Assembly (NCBI RefSeq): GCF_040939455.1
Contig: NC_134109.1
Span: forward strand, 33,373,501-33,437,500
Source of the DNA: Microcebus murinus
Lineage: Eukaryota; Chordata; Mammalia; Primates; Cheirogaleidae
DNA length: 64,000 nt
Direction of reading: 5' to 3'
The position numbers and the translations under genes are program-made. The notes beneath the pieces were generated by a model. That model worked only from the letters and a program-made list of their open reading frames with translations, had not been told where the DNA came from and did not search any database. How positions within the stretch are numbered: the stretch's first letter is position 1; the number at the start of each line of letters is the position of its first letter. Positions 24,335-36,325 of this stretch are shown here, piece by piece.

Positions 24335-25237
24335 TACAGGGAGCAACAATGAGATACCACTACACACCCATTAGAATGGCCCAAATCTGGAACACTGACA
24401 ACACCAAATGCTAATGAGAATGTGAAGCCACAGGAACTCTCACTCATTACTGGTAGGAATGCAAAATTGGTACATCTGCTTTGGAGAACAGTTGGCGACT
24501 TCTTAGAAAACTAAACAAACTCTCACCATACAATCCAGAAATCATACTCCTTGGTATTTACTCAAAGGACTTGAGTTGAAAACTTATGTCTATACAAAAA
24601 CCTACACACAGTTTACAGTAGCTTTATTCTTAAATGCCATAACTTGGAAGCAACCAAGATGTCCTTCAGTAAGCGAATGAATAAATAAATTATGGTACAT
24701 CCAGACAATGGAATATTATTCAATGCCAAAAATAAATGAGCTATCAAGCCATGAAATGGCATGGAGCAAACTGAAATGTATATTACTAAATGAAAGAAGG
24801 CAATTTGAAAAGGCTATAAAGTATGTGATTCCAATTATGAAACATTCTGGAAAAGCCAAAACTATAGAGATAGTGCAAAGATCAGTAGTTGCTAGCGATT
24901 AGTGGGGAAGGAAAGATGAATGTGCAGAACACAGAGGATTTTTATGGCAGTGAAAATATACCATTTTATACTATAATGGTGGATACATGTCATTATTCAT
25001 TGGTCCATGTCCATAAAATGTACAATACCAAGAGTGAACCTAATGTAAACTATGGAATTTGGGTGAGAATAATGTGTCACTGTAGATTCATCAGTTGTAA
25101 TAAATGTACCACTTTGGTGGGGAATGTTGATAATGGGGAAGGCTATGTAGGTGGAGGGGCAGGGACTGTATGGGAAATCTCTGTACCTTCTGCTCAATTT
25201 TGCTGTGAACCTAAACCTACTCTAAAAAATACAGTCT
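24335..25237 (+). mobile_element. L1 fragment (ORF2 3' end and 3' UTR)
   Basis: Starts at 'aacaatgagataccactacacaccc' and continues 'ggtaggaatgcaaaattggtac', 'aagcaaccaagatgtccttcag', 'ggtacatccagacaatggaatattattc'. This is the end of L1 ORF2, followed by 3' UTR text. The reading frame is broken by stops. About 900 bp, 5' truncated, of middle age. Confidence 0.9.
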
Positions 25238-25540
25238 AGCTAGGTGTGGTGGCTCATGCCTGTAATCCCAGCATTTTGGAAAGGTTGTTTGAAGCCATGG
25301 TCTGAGCGCAGCCTGGCAGCATAGTGAGACCCCGTCTCTAAATAATAATAATAATAGCTTGCATTGGTGGTGCGTACCTGTAGTCTGAATCCCAGCTACC
25401 GGGGAGGCTGAGATAGGAGGATCACCTGAGCCCAGGGGTTTGAGCCTTCAGTGAGCTATAACCATACCACTGCACTCTAACTTGGGCAGCAGAGTGAGAC
25501 TCTGTCTCTAAAAAGAAGGAAAAAGAAAGTTTATTTTAAA
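25238..25540 (+). mobile_element. Alu (older dimer)
   Basis: From 'tagctaggtgtggtggctc' to 'gagactctgtctctaaaaag'. It has an (AAT)n linker at about 25,340-25,357 and many changes. It directly follows the L1 end. Confidence 0.88.
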
Positions 25541-26764
25541 AAAGGAATCTTATGGGGCACGGAGTCACGTATAAAGTCCCTATACTGATCCATGGACACT
25601 TGCTATTTAGGGACTACTTAGCAGCCTGTCCCTTCCTTTTGGTAACAGCCCTTTGATTTCTTTCGCTGCTCCCCTCTTATGATGCCTGGTGCTAGTAGGA
25701 CTTACACCAGGGCGTCTTGCTGGACCCTTCCCTAGCCAAGAGAGAAGGTAGATACATGACTCAATTTAGGCAAACCTGACTCTTGATACTTGAGCAGAAG
25801 TGATAACAAGATGGAGTTGTTCTGGCAGCAGAACCCTGAGGACACTCTCAATTACTTCCCATTACCTGGACTCCCACAGCTGGCCTGCTCCTAGTCTTTT
25901 CGAGCTTGTTTTGCCAGCATTCCCTTCAAATTTGTGAGCCACCTGATCATATCCTTTTAATAATTTTTTTTTAGCAAGACAGCAAAAGTCGGTCTCTATT
26001 GCTTGCAGTTGAAGCATCCTAAATAATACACGTTCACATTCCTTAGCCTCTGTATGTAAATAGGAAGGGGCTTTCCTTCCTATTTCAAGAAGGAGAAGTT
26101 GTAAAGAGACTCCCCCTGTTTTCACATGCCAGCATATTACCTTGACTCCTCTCCCCAAGACCATACCCACACACCCCTATCCCCCAGTTCTCTCTCATCC
26201 AGCTTGTTTTCCTGTAAAGCCCATCCAAATAATTCCAAATGCAAGACTGCCTTTGACTTTGATGCTGCTTCTGCTTCTAGTTCCATTCCCTCTTTTTTAA
26301 TCATGGCATCCAAGACAGACCGTATGTGATCTTCCCTTGATCTCTAATTTCCATCCTCCACCTCCCTCTCCTACCCTTTCTGATCTGGCCGCAGGCCAGT
26401 CCCTCCACCAAAATCACCCTCTTGAGCCACATCTCTCCTGACTTGTGGTCAGAGGGCAGCCCCCAGGGAACCAATCTTGTCTAACAAGCATAAAGAAATC
26501 TTTCTGATTCCCTTCGAAAGTCATCAAGAAAATTACTTATGGTGGACAAGAGCAACCCCTTTATGGATGGTTTGCTTTGAAGGAAGGGCAGGAAAGTTCT
26601 TGTCTTTCAGAAAATAAGTCTAAGGACCTAACATGTTCAAGGCACTTTAGAGACTACAAAGACACTTAAAAGATTTTCTCTGCCTGGTGGTGGAAGAGAA
26701 GTGTGAAGAGAACTACTACTAACTGCCTACTGTGGCAGGGACTTTACGTGACAGTGTGGAGCTA

Positions 26765-26960
26765 CTGCTATTTATTACCTATATACTATGTGCCTGGAAC
26801 TATGCTAAGCACCTTGCATGCATCATCTTATTTATTCTTACAACAGCCCTGGGGGTGGGTATTATTGCCATTTCTATTTTGCAGTTGAGGAAATAGGCTG
26901 ACATCCAATGAGAATGTGAAGTCTGAACTCAAACCCAAGTCTGCCTGAGCAAAGTCTATG
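26765..26960 (-). mobile_element. MIR
   Basis: Reversed MIR: 'tactatgtgcctggaactatgctaagcaccttgcatg', 'acaacagccctgggggtgggtattattgcc', 'ttttgcagttgaggaaatagg'. Confidence 0.85.
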
Positions 26961-27247
26961 GCTGGCCCAGTTCACCATGCAGCTTGACTTGCTTTGATAA
27001 AACAAGCAGGCAAAGCAGGGGCTGGCATCATTTGATGTGTGATAGTACAACAGAGCTTGGTTTGTCCCAGGCCCCCTAACCTTCAACTGTACTTGAATCA
27101 CTAGCACCACAATTACTGTGCCTACCTGCACTCAGGGTCACCCTCCCCATCCCTTCCCATAACTCTGTATGCAGTTTTCAACATTCTTTGAGTAAAAAGC
27201 CAGGTAACCCACACATTGTTACAGATGCTGTATTTAAGTCCACTTCT

Positions 27248-27470
27248 GGCCTGGCAAGGTGGCTCATGCCTGTAATCCCAGTATTTTAGGAGGATCCCTT
27301 GATCTCAGGAGTTTAAGAATGCAGGGATTCCTGTTCTGTATGTTTATGAAAAAAAAAACACACAAAAAAAAAACAAAAAAAAAAAAACAAAAAAAAGAAT
27401 GCAGGGAGCTATTAGTGTACCACTACACTCCAGTCTGGGTTACAGAGCAAGACCCTCTCTCTCAAAAAGA
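27248..27470 (+). mobile_element. Alu remnant split by a tiny A-rich insertion
   Basis: Left part 'ctggcctggcaaggtggctcatgc' through 'tcaggagtttaagaatgcagggagct', right part 'ccactacactccagtctggg'. About 80 bp is inserted at 27,328-27,394 between direct repeats. Confidence 0.85.
27328..27394 (+). repeat. Ultra-short poly-A-tailed insertion inside Alu
   Basis: The perfect 13-bp repeat aagaatgcaggga lies at 27,315-27,327 and 27,395-27,407. The insert is a body of about 21 nt (ttcctgttctgtatgttt...) and a tail of about 45 nt of A with single C. Source unknown. Confidence 0.75.
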
Positions 27471-27554
27471 GTCCACATCTGCAGCAGACTGTTCTTCCCT
27501 GCACACAACTGATCTTATCTGAAATCTTGGTGCAAATAGAAAGGAACTTGGATG

Positions 27555-27740
27555 GGATACTGGAAGACCTGAGTTTGAACTGCATTTTGCCTTTACTAGC
27601 AAACCATACAACCTTGACCAAACCATACAACCTCTCTGAGCCTTCATTTCTTCGTTTATAAAATGAGGATAAAAATAGATACCCTACTCAAAGAGAAAAA
27701 TATATCTATTGTAAGGCAATATATAAATTTTTGTTAGGAA
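27555..27740 (+). mobile_element. MIR
   Basis: Reads 'ggaagacctgagtttgaactgc', 'accttgaccaaacc', 'cctctctgagccttcatttc' and 'ataaaatgaggataaaaatag'. An internal short duplication, aaaccatacaacc, occurs twice at about 27,600-27,633. Confidence 0.8.
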
Positions 27741-28364
27741 GAAATGATCCCTACTGTAAAGAATGAGTTAAATCCATGGGAGAGTTAGATGCAGTAAAGA
27801 CGGGATGATGCCAAGTCTGTGCCTTAGTTCCTAACTCTTCCTTCTTTCTGATTCTGTAACTGAGATCTGGGCTTCTAGTCAAAGGATGAAAATATCAATA
27901 TTATATGTGAAAACATTTTCTTTGACCTCAAAGTTTATTTTTGCCTCTGATTTTAAAAGAAATTCAAACATCTTTGTGGGCCCCTAATCCCCGCTGTGCC
28001 TAATGGATAAGTTGCCGGGCATTCAGAGCTTCTGAAGCCCTTCCAGCGCATTATGCCTCCTTCTGCACGGTGCTGCCTCCCGGAGCCTGGGAGAGCGGAG
28101 CCAGCTGCCAGCCACAGATAGAGAACGGGAGTGGGAGTACTATGCCTCCACGGCAAGGGGTGCGGGGGATGTCCTCTTCTCCTCTTCATCAGGTGCACCT
28201 TGCTGCCAGACTAACCGAAGCTGCTTCTCACCATGGCATCCCTGAGAGGGGGCTGTCCCCTGCCTCTCTGACAGTGTCCTAGGGACAGTCTATATGCCTG
28301 CCTGCAGCCCTGCACCTCTTTCTCTTCTCTCTGCCGAATCCCCCCGCAGAAAATAGTTTTCTGT

Positions 28365-28475
28365 TGTCAATGCCTACTGTGTGCTGAGGACTTTACATGC
28401 ATTATGTCATTGGGTCTATGATATACTCATGACGTAGGTGATACTTCCCTTTCACAGAAAAGGAAACAAACTCAC
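28365..28475 (-). mobile_element. MIR fragment
   Basis: Reversed MIR: 'cctactgtgtgctgaggactttacatgcattatgtcattgg' then 'tttcacagaaaaggaaac'. Confidence 0.7.
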
Positions 28476-28792
28476 GGAAGTCAAGAGCTGCTGCCACTGG
28501 CACCACATGGCTATGTACTTCCTATGCTGGTCTGAGGAATTCAACATAACTCCCTTGCTCCCATCAGAAACCCAGGGCTTTCCTTCTGAGAAGAATGGCT
28601 TGGCCAGCCCAAGAACAGCGTATGTATGGCGATGGGCTTAGAACTCCTGGTCAGACACTGCCCACTGCCAGCTTTGGGATGTACCTTTATCTTTGAATAT
28701 CCTGGCCAGGGACAGGAGTTTGATAGGAGATGTATGGCTCATCAGACAAGTAGGGGAAGGCACAAAATCAGATTAAGATTAGATTCAGGGCT

Positions 28793-28948
28793 GGGCAAGG
28801 TGGCTCATGTCTGTAATCCTAGCACTCTGGGAGGCTGAGGCAGGAGGATCACTTGAGCCCAAGAGTTTGAAGTTGCTGTGAGCTATGATCATGCCACTGC
28901 ACTCTACCCAGGGCAACAGAGTGACTCTGTCTCAAAAAAAAAAAAAAA
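28793..28948 (+). mobile_element. Alu-related monomer
   Basis: A single 7SL-type arm from 'gggctgggcaaggtggctc' to 'gagtgactctgtctc', followed by a tail that has grown into a pentanucleotide repeat. Confidence 0.88.
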
Positions 28949-29036
28949 GAAAGAAAGAAAGAAAAGAAAAGAAAAGAAAAGAAAAGAAAAGAAAAGAAAA
29001 GAAAAGGAAAAGAAAAGAAAAGAAAAGAAAAGAAAA
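28935..29036. repeat. (AAAAG)n repeat grown from a SINE tail
   Basis: About 100 bases of pure purine: poly-A, GAAA units, then GAAAA units repeated about 14 times with one variant (ggaaaa). Confidence 0.95.
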
Positions 29037-29053
29037 AATTATATATTAGGCTC

Positions 29054-29347
29054 ATGCCAGGCATGGTGGCTCATGCCTGTAATCCCAGCACTTTGGGAGG
29101 CTGAGGTAGGAAGTATTGCTTGAGAACAGAAGTTTGAGCCAAGCCTGGGTAACATATTGAGACCCTGTCTCTATGAATAAAACCTTTTTATTGGCTGGGC
29201 ATGTTGTACACCCGTATTCCTAGCTACTCAGGAGGCTGAGATGGAGGACCACTTGAGGCCAGGAGTTCAAGGTTGCAGTGAGTTATGATCAGGCCACTGC
29301 ACTCTAGCATGATTGACAGAACACGATCTTGTCTAGGGAAAAAAAAG
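29054..29347 (+). mobile_element. Alu (old dimer)
   Basis: From 'catgccaggcatggtggctcatgcc' to a short poly-A at about 29,340. Heavily diverged, linker 'aataaaacctttttattgg'. Confidence 0.88.
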
Positions 29348-29625
29348 GTTAGGTCAGACAGAAGGACAGGAGGAAAGCAGCCCATCTTCTCACCCAAAGT
29401 GGAGCAAGACCAGCTGGATTGGATGAGCCTCAGGATCCTTTTCTTAGAAGACTCTGTGCTGCCTTGAACCTCTGAGTCACTGTGGCATGTTATAAAAAGA
29501 GGGAAGGTCCGCAGGCTCTCGTCATCCCTCCTCCTCCCCGCCTCCCTCCCACAGGTTGAGAAGCAGCCATCAGACCCCTAACATCCGGTTCAGGCACGCA
29601 TAGGGTTTGTGTGAGAATTAGAAAA

Positions 29626-29640
29626 GGGCGCCCTCTCTGG
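29626..29640. promoter_or_regulatory. Possible CTCF-like site
   Basis: gggcgccctctctgg resembles a reversed CTCF core at about 10 of 13 positions. It lies about 0.75 kb upstream of the right CpG island. Weak. Confidence 0.25.
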
Positions 29641-29847
29641 AGGGGTTAGTTACAAAAGGACACCCCCAGGGGGAATAATACATTTTTTAAATGTCTTTTC
29701 CTCTTGCCTGAGGCACCCAATGCCCGGTGAATGGCATTCCCACTCCCTGCTCAGCCTTGTCTCCAGGACCCAGGACCAGTCTGGGCGACCCATCTCAAAT
29801 CAGGGCTCCCGACCTCGATTTGCCACGTTCCGTATTCCGGAATCTCC

Positions 29848-29982
29848 CAGCCAGGCGCGGTGGCTCACGCCTGTAATCTCAGCTACTCAGGAAGCTGAGG
29901 CGGGAGCATCACTTGAGCCCAGGAGTTCCACACTAGCACTAGCCTGGGCAACATAGCGAGACTCCATCTAAAAAAAAAAAAA
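29848..29982 (+). mobile_element. FLAM/FRAM-type Alu monomer
   Basis: From 'agccaggcgcggtggctcacgcctgtaatctc' to 'gcgagactccatct' and poly-A. About 130 bp. Confidence 0.88.
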
Positions 29983-30117
29983 GTGAAAATGAACATATTC
30001 TAGAATCTCTAGGTTTTCCAGATAGCACTCATCATTTCCCACTTCCCAATAAAAGAATCTAGATCGACCTCTGAAAGGACATACTCTCTTTAATCTTTGC
30101 AGTATAAACTAAACTGT

Positions 30118-30258
30118 GGGCCTTGCCTTAGGCAAATTCCTTAACTTCCACCGGCCACAGTTTCTCCATCTTGGAAATGGGGATAATAAAAAAGACTTCG
30201 CATGGCTGTTTCAACCAACGGATTGCACGGAACAAGACGCTGGCACATAGTGGGTCTG
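30118..30258 (+). mobile_element. MIR
   Basis: Reads 'ccttaggcaaattccttaac', 'agtttctccatcttggaaatggggataata', 'gctggcacatagtggg'. It ends at the edge of the CpG island. Confidence 0.75.
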
Positions 30259-30369
30259 TCACACCATGTGGACCGCGGCCCTCAGGTAGCCCAGGCCTGC
30301 ATGGTACCCACAGTGGATGTTGTACATGCGGTCCCCACAACTCCCACAAGCAGGTGGGGGGCCCGGGTT

Positions 30370-31260
30370 AGTCCTCTCCTCCCGGGCGACAGACACCTCA
30401 AATGCAGGCGGGGTGGTGGGGGCAGAGAGGACGGAGGAGCCCGGCCCCGCAGCCACCTGCGCCACGGCCCGGACAGGGGGGCGCCTGTAGATGCCGGAGG
30501 GGCCGACCCCCGGCAGCGGAAGGCGGCGGATGCGGCGGGGTCGCCGCGGGCAGCGGGCCCGGCGGGCGAGCGGGCGAGCAAGGAGTTAAGCGGGGCCCGG
30601 GGCAGAGCGCCTGTCAGACGCGAGCATGTGCAGTGTGCGCGCATCCGTACTATGGGTGAGTGCCGCCGCCGCTGCCGCCGGGGGCTGCATTCCGCCCGGG
30701 CAGCGGCGGCTACAGGCCCCCGGCCCCCGCGCGTCCGCGGCGGGCGCAGACACACAATGCGGGACTAGGCGCGGCGGAGGGCCGGTGGCGTGGGGGAGGC
30801 ACGGCCGGCAACACAGCGCGGGGGGAGCCCGGGCGCCGGGCGTGGGGGCGGGGAGCAGGCGGCGCAGAAGAGCGCCCCGAGTCCCGGCGCGGGAGGAGGA
30901 GCGGGAGCCAGCCGCGGAGACGGCGCTCCTGGCGGCACCTGCGCCCGGCAGGCGGCCGGCCCTGCCCTGCCCCTGCCCGCGGCCCCGGCCCCGCACCGGT
31001 AGGTGCCCCTGATGCCCGCAGAGAGGCCTTTCCGCCGCCCGCAGAGGTGGCCGTGCGGGGCGGGCAGCGCCAAGCGCGGGGAGCGCGAGCGATGGGGCGG
31101 CGATGGGGAAGACGGGGCGACCGGGCTGGGGGCGCTGCCAGATCCCACTTCCTCTTTGCTTTCGGTTTCGAGGCGGCTGCCCCGGTTCGAGAGCGAGCCG
31201 CGGATTAGATGGTGCGCCCGTGCTTGGATTCCCTGCGGGGGATGGGCGCACAGGGGGGCG
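30370..31260. promoter_or_regulatory. TMEM229B: CpG island, presumed TMEM229B promoter
   Basis: About 0.9 kb dense in CpG with many gcggcg and gccgcc units and poly-G boxes. It contains an NRF1-like tgcgcgcatccg at about 30,636-30,648. Distance (about 20 kb) and divergent orientation to PLEKHH1 fit the human order TMEM229B-PLEKHH1. Gene assignment is from remembered synteny, not from coding sequence. Confidence 0.75.
30560..30655 (+). other. TMEM229B: Presumed TMEM229B leader exon (3' end only defined)
   Basis: The donor TACTATGG|GTGAGT at 30,655/30,656 is a strong plus-strand splice site in the CpG island. The 5' end given is a guess. A second, weaker donor, CACCG|GTAGGT, lies at about 31,000. 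TMEM229B encodes a membrane protein of about 167 residues whose coding exons are near the far 3' end of the gene; none is in the window. Confidence 0.45.
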
Positions 31261-34200
31261 TGTTGGGGAAGGGGGTGCATGTTGGCAACTTTCCCCGCCT
31301 GAAACAAAGGGGTGTCAGGGAGCGACGAGGGGAAGGGGCAAGCTGAGGATCTCAGGCAGCAGAAGGCTGACACCCTCCGACTCCCTCCAAGCGGAGAGCA
31401 CTCGGGAGGGCGCCTCAGGAGGGCGGGTGGGGGCTCCAGTCCGGGTGGAAGGGCAGCCAGAGCTTGGGAGTGGAAACTACAGACCCTGTCGAGGCTGAGG
31501 CTGAGGACTTGCCAGAGGGGAGGGAGCCCTGTCTGAATGACCCTGCCACCTTCTCCCCAGGGGTGCATGAAAAAATGGGGCGATGATGGAATGCACACCT
31601 AGGCGTACTCTCCTCCCCAGGTCCATGCCCCCGGGCCCAGCCCAACCCCCTGGTTGCCAGCTCTCCGCCTGCTCTCCTTGATCTCTTGTCCTGGGTGGGA
31701 GATGCTGGGCTGGGCTGGGCAGTGTTACAGTCCTATTCCTGGCAAGGGCAGAGAGACATTGGCCTCTTTCCCAGGTGTCTTCCTTTCCCTCTTTCTATGC
31801 CCAGTCGCAAACAGACCCCCTTCCCTTCCTTCCCTGAACTGTGTCTCCTTTCTTTCTCCAGGTTTCCTTGGGGGTACGTTTGGTTGCCTCAGGTATAGAG
31901 CTTGGGGTGGCAGGTTGTTCTGATGCTGCTTCAAGGCTCTCCTCCCAGGAAGAGAGCAGGACCGCAGGGAGCTGTCTGCCAGCATAACCTTGGGGTCTGT
32001 GCTCACCGGTTCTCTAGTGTTTTCAGCACCCTAGTAACAGATGAGCGGTTTCTCTGGCCCTCAGACCTGGGTCATCAGGAGGCCTAGGTTTCTGTCTTTG
32101 CTATGCCAGGAAGAGGGGTCAAGGGGAGGGCCAAACAGCCTGCCCTGGGGGTGTATAGTGTCTTTTTCTCTAGAAAACAAACAGGCCAGCTTACGGGTCT
32201 GGCCTTGTGTCTCCAGGAACAATGTGCCTCTGGCTCTGAGCCAGCTTTCATGTGCCCACCAGCTTTCATCCTGTGGCAGGACAGTCCGTTGGTAGGTAGC
32301 TCAGGTTTTTTTGCCCTGGTTGGAAGGCAGAGCCACCTCTACTTGCCTGTGGAGCCAGAAGGCACTGGACTAGTTGGCGACTCTCCCACCTGTTCCTGTG
32401 AGTGAGCTAATGATACCAGTGGTTGGGCCAGGGGTGGGCCTGCCGGGACACTTGCTTTAGAGACATGGAAAGGCTCTCAGACTAAACTTAGCATCCCTCT
32501 GCAAAACTCTGTGTTTGGAGACAGAGGTGGGCAAATGGGGAGACAGCTGGGGGTTGGTGGGGAGCTGATCCTTGGAGGGAAATGACAAGCTAATTTATTT
32601 AGTGTTGACTTTGGCCACTTATAGATATAGGAGTGAGGGAGGTTCCAGGACCAGTAAGGGGTAGCAGGAGAAAATGAAGTCCCCTGAGCTATAGATCCGT
32701 GGCCCTGGAACTTGTGGCTAAAGTCAGGTACAGGTGCTAGATCAGAGAGCACAGCCAGTGCCACCTCTAGGGACCTTTCCCCTCTAACTGGGCAGGATTG
32801 ATTATCACTGAATCTGCCATTGGGTTTATCCCAGGCTATTTATTCCAACCTGAGGACGATGATATATATGGAGGCCTGACCTTGCCACCTCCAATGGTGA
32901 GAGAATGGGCTTTTCCATGGCATGTTCCTCAAATGTGCTGACTGTAAGATAGGAAAATGATACTCCCTTGACTCCCTGTTTTCAAGTGATGAGGCATGAA
33001 TTTTTACATTTATAAAGTGATTTAAGAGCCTCCAGTCCTTAAACGAAAGATGCTAAATGAGTTAGTGAGCATTATACTGTGTTTATTTCAGTTGTATCAG
33101 ATTTATATATTGTTTCTAAAGGGAAAGGTGTCATTTTACAGGAAGGGGCTAAATTACAGCTTGTGATAGGGAAAGCTCAGTGTTGGTTCTAAAAGTATAG
33201 TTTTTATCAGAAAAGCTCTCGCTACAGCACTTAGGCAGCGAGTGTTTTCTTCTGTCTGGCTCTGCTCTCTGGGAGTCTTGGAGCTCCTTCCTGGTGAGAT
33301 TTTTCCTGGTAGACAGTGTCCAGCCAGGACATTAGTGACAATCACCCTCTAAGCTCTGAGAAGGGTCTACAATGATATTGGGGACTCTGATGTCATAAAG
33401 AGAGATCTGGGTAAGGGCAGTAAAGTGAAGCAGCTTGGTCTTATCAGCAGCCCATATCAGATCTGGCTGTCCTTGAGGGGAGAGAAGGAATATAACCCTC
33501 CCACAGCCTGGCTGTTTTCAAATTTGTATCCCTTTACTCTCCCCCTCCTTCCCCTTCCCATCCCCAACTTATAAACAAGGTGGTTTGGTTTTTTTTTTTT
33601 TTTTTAATTGCAAGAAAATTCCTTTTAAGGTGAGGATGATTTCTGACTTGGCAAACTCTCAGTTCCCTTTGTGGCGACACCTGGCCAAGGAGGGAATATG
33701 GAAAGGGATTCTGGTGTTCTGAGCAGGAAAAAATTCAGCCTTTCTGACCAGATCTGTTTATTCCACCACCACTTCTCAGAAATCAGAGGCTTTGTGTTTG
33801 AGAAGTAAAGTGTAAGCTGACTTTTGGGGAAGGGTTAGGAGGGGCACTGTGGAGTTATGGCTTACGGTAGGGAAACTGAGTCACATTGATAGTCAGCACC
33901 CTGGCTGCGGTGTGTGTGAATGCATGTGTTGGGGAAATTTTCCTTTCCTGGGATTTAAGAGTGTTTAGAAGCAAGTACCCAAGTAGACCCAAAGGTTGTA
34001 TTTTTTCCATTATAAGATAAAGATGTACTCATAGAATTTAGGTACTGGTATGTTTGGTTCAAGGTGTGCATTTGCCTCAGACTTCGAGCTATGGGATGCT
34101 CCGTGCTGCTGTGATTGAAGGAAAAGGAAGTGGATCCTCCCCACACACACACATCTGTAGATAGAGCTGGGGCTGAGTAAGTATCCTTCACATTCCCAGG

Positions 34201-35799
34201 AGGGCCTCCTCCCTTGCCTGTGCTCATGTCCATCAGGCCGCAGGTATGGGCTCCGGCTCTCCTCCCCTCTAAGGCTGTACTTAATGTTTATGTTAACATC
34301 AGTTCCCCTATGTATAAATTTAGTGGGGTTGATGTCACAGAGCAATATTGGACTCCTGCTCCTTCAAAAGATAGTTCCAAAAGGTAACTTTCCCTCTTCT
34401 AATGTTGGTGCTGCTGCCTTTAGGGTCAGTCACAAGCCAGTCTGCTAGCAGTTTGAGGAATAACCAAAGTTACTACCAATTCCCATTTCTGAACATCCAG
34501 CTCCCTGATATCCTTTCTCTGCTGGCTCCCCTGAAGGGAGTTGGATATCCTTTCAGGGCTCTTAGCTCCCAAAGTGGCTGGTGTCGTAGAAGGAACAGCA
34601 TCCTTGAAATTAGGGTAGTCTACACGGACAGGACTTGGGTCCTCAGATTGCTCCTTCCTGTTGCTGCATCCTCCAGAAGGCTGGCAGTTAAAAAAATAAA
34701 AGACTTTGCCTGTCGATTAATGCAGGGAGATCTAATAGATAAGGGAGAGAGCACTTTCTGCCACTCCTTTGCTGTCCAGAAGCCCCTTGTTCAGAACGTA
34801 CTGGATTATCCACTTCTGACTGCTGCAGTTAGCCTCAAATGACGAATGCCTTCTAGCTGGTTCATTCATTCATTGTTTCCTTTCAGTTATTAAGAGGCAC
34901 CCCTGTCACATGAGCTTCTGGAATGGTCCGTTTCCATCAGAAAGGTCACTCACCCTGAGTTTTAGTAAGGCCTTGACACCAGCTCCTCAGAGCTGGGGAT
35001 GGCAGCCAAGAAGGAGATTGCAGGACCACAAAGAGGGGATTCTTTTCTGGGCTTCTAAAGGGTGATTCATGCTTTAAGATCAGATGTGCTTTCTGGGGCT
35101 CCATGGTTTCAGTTCTTGCACAGTCAGCGGTGGGACAGGCCTTGGTACAGCAAGAAGCCCACCTTGCTGATAATAGCTATCGATCTTTGGAGCACGTACA
35201 GGGACCTGTTTTTAGCCTACTGACTTACCCCTACCTCCCTTTTCACAGCTGCCCTTGGCCAGACCCCATTTTGCTCCCTAGTCCTTAGTAGGGTCTCTCT
35301 CCCTCTTGTTCCCAATCAGAAAGGCCTTTTCAAAGCCAGGAGTCAGGCAGCCAAAGCACTGGTCTTACATCTACCTTCTTAAAACAAATATGGATAAGAA
35401 ATATTGTCACCACTGGGCAACACAAGCCATGGTTTCAGATTTGTGTCTTGTCTTGTTTTTATGCTTGCTATATGCAATAAGGCGACCTTCTTGTACTGAC
35501 CTATGGATGCCTCAAAGCTTTCATATAGCCTGTACAATTTCTAGCACATGGTGAGTGCTTATTAAATCACCAGCTGTGGTACTTGGATGTGATCAGATAC
35601 CCAGATTTCTAGGTCATTGGGCAATGATGTCGTTTGTGTGGGAGCTGATGGTTGGCAAAGGCTTCAGAAATCAGGAAATCTGGGATCCCTCCATGATTCA
35701 CTCACTTGTGTGACCTCGGACAGCCCATTTCAGCCTTCTGAGACTTAATTCCGCAAATGGAGCTTTAGCTGGCTTCAGTGATCATAGCAATAACAATGA

Positions 35800-36085
35800 C
35801 AGCCACCATTTATTGCATACTTACTATTAATTAATATATGTCAGTCATTGGGCTAAGCACAATATACATATATTTACATATATGTATATACATGTATGTA
35901 TGTACAAATATACATATATTGACATATATCCTCCTTTCACAGTAATGACATATCTATTAATTATCCACATTTTACAGTTGGAAAAACTAAGGCTCTGTGA
36001 AATAAAGTGATTGCACATATCATGCAGCTAGTGAGTGTCCAAACTGGGATTTGAACTGAGATGTGTCTGGTTCTATTGTGTTCTA
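35800..36085 (-). mobile_element. MIR with expanded AT centre
   Basis: Reversed MIR: 'cagtcattgggctaagcac', 'attatccacattttacagttggaaaaactaaggc', 'gcagctagtgagtgtcc', then 'ggatttgaactgag'. An alternating tacatatatgtatat tract at about 35,862-35,930 is expanded within it. Confidence 0.8.
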
Positions 36086-36176
36086 TAGCCTTGGATCAAG
36101 TGATGGAACAAATGTTGGGGAGAGGGTAAAAGTGGAAGTGGAGGTAGTGTGAGTTAGCATATAAGAAGGAGAGTTG

Positions 36177-36325
36177 AACTGGATGCAGTGGCCCACGCCT
36201 GTAATCCCAGCTACTTGGGAGGCTGAGGCAGGAGGATTGCTTGAGCCCAGGAGTTTGAGGCCAGCCTAGCCAACATAGAGAGACCCTGTCTCTAAAAAAA
36301 CCAAAATCAATCAATAAATAAAAAG
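36177..36325 (+). mobile_element. FLAM-type monomer
   Basis: A 7SL arm from 'aactggatgcagtggcccacgcc' to A-rich (caatcaataaataaa). Target-site duplication aagaaggaNagttga lies on both sides. Confidence 0.88.

Noticed and set aside
24708..25239. Short open frames of 64 and 116 codons
   Set aside because: They lie in L1 ORF2/3' UTR remnants with broken frames.
27600..27633. Short repeat aaaccatacaacc
   Set aside because: A simple local duplication inside a MIR; not a functional array.
30202..31598. Several 130-277-codon open frames on both strands over the right CpG island
   Set aside because: Same GC-island effect; no domain, splice or start support.
34402..34842. 146-codon open frame
   Set aside because: No recognised protein family, no splice support and average composition; treated as chance.
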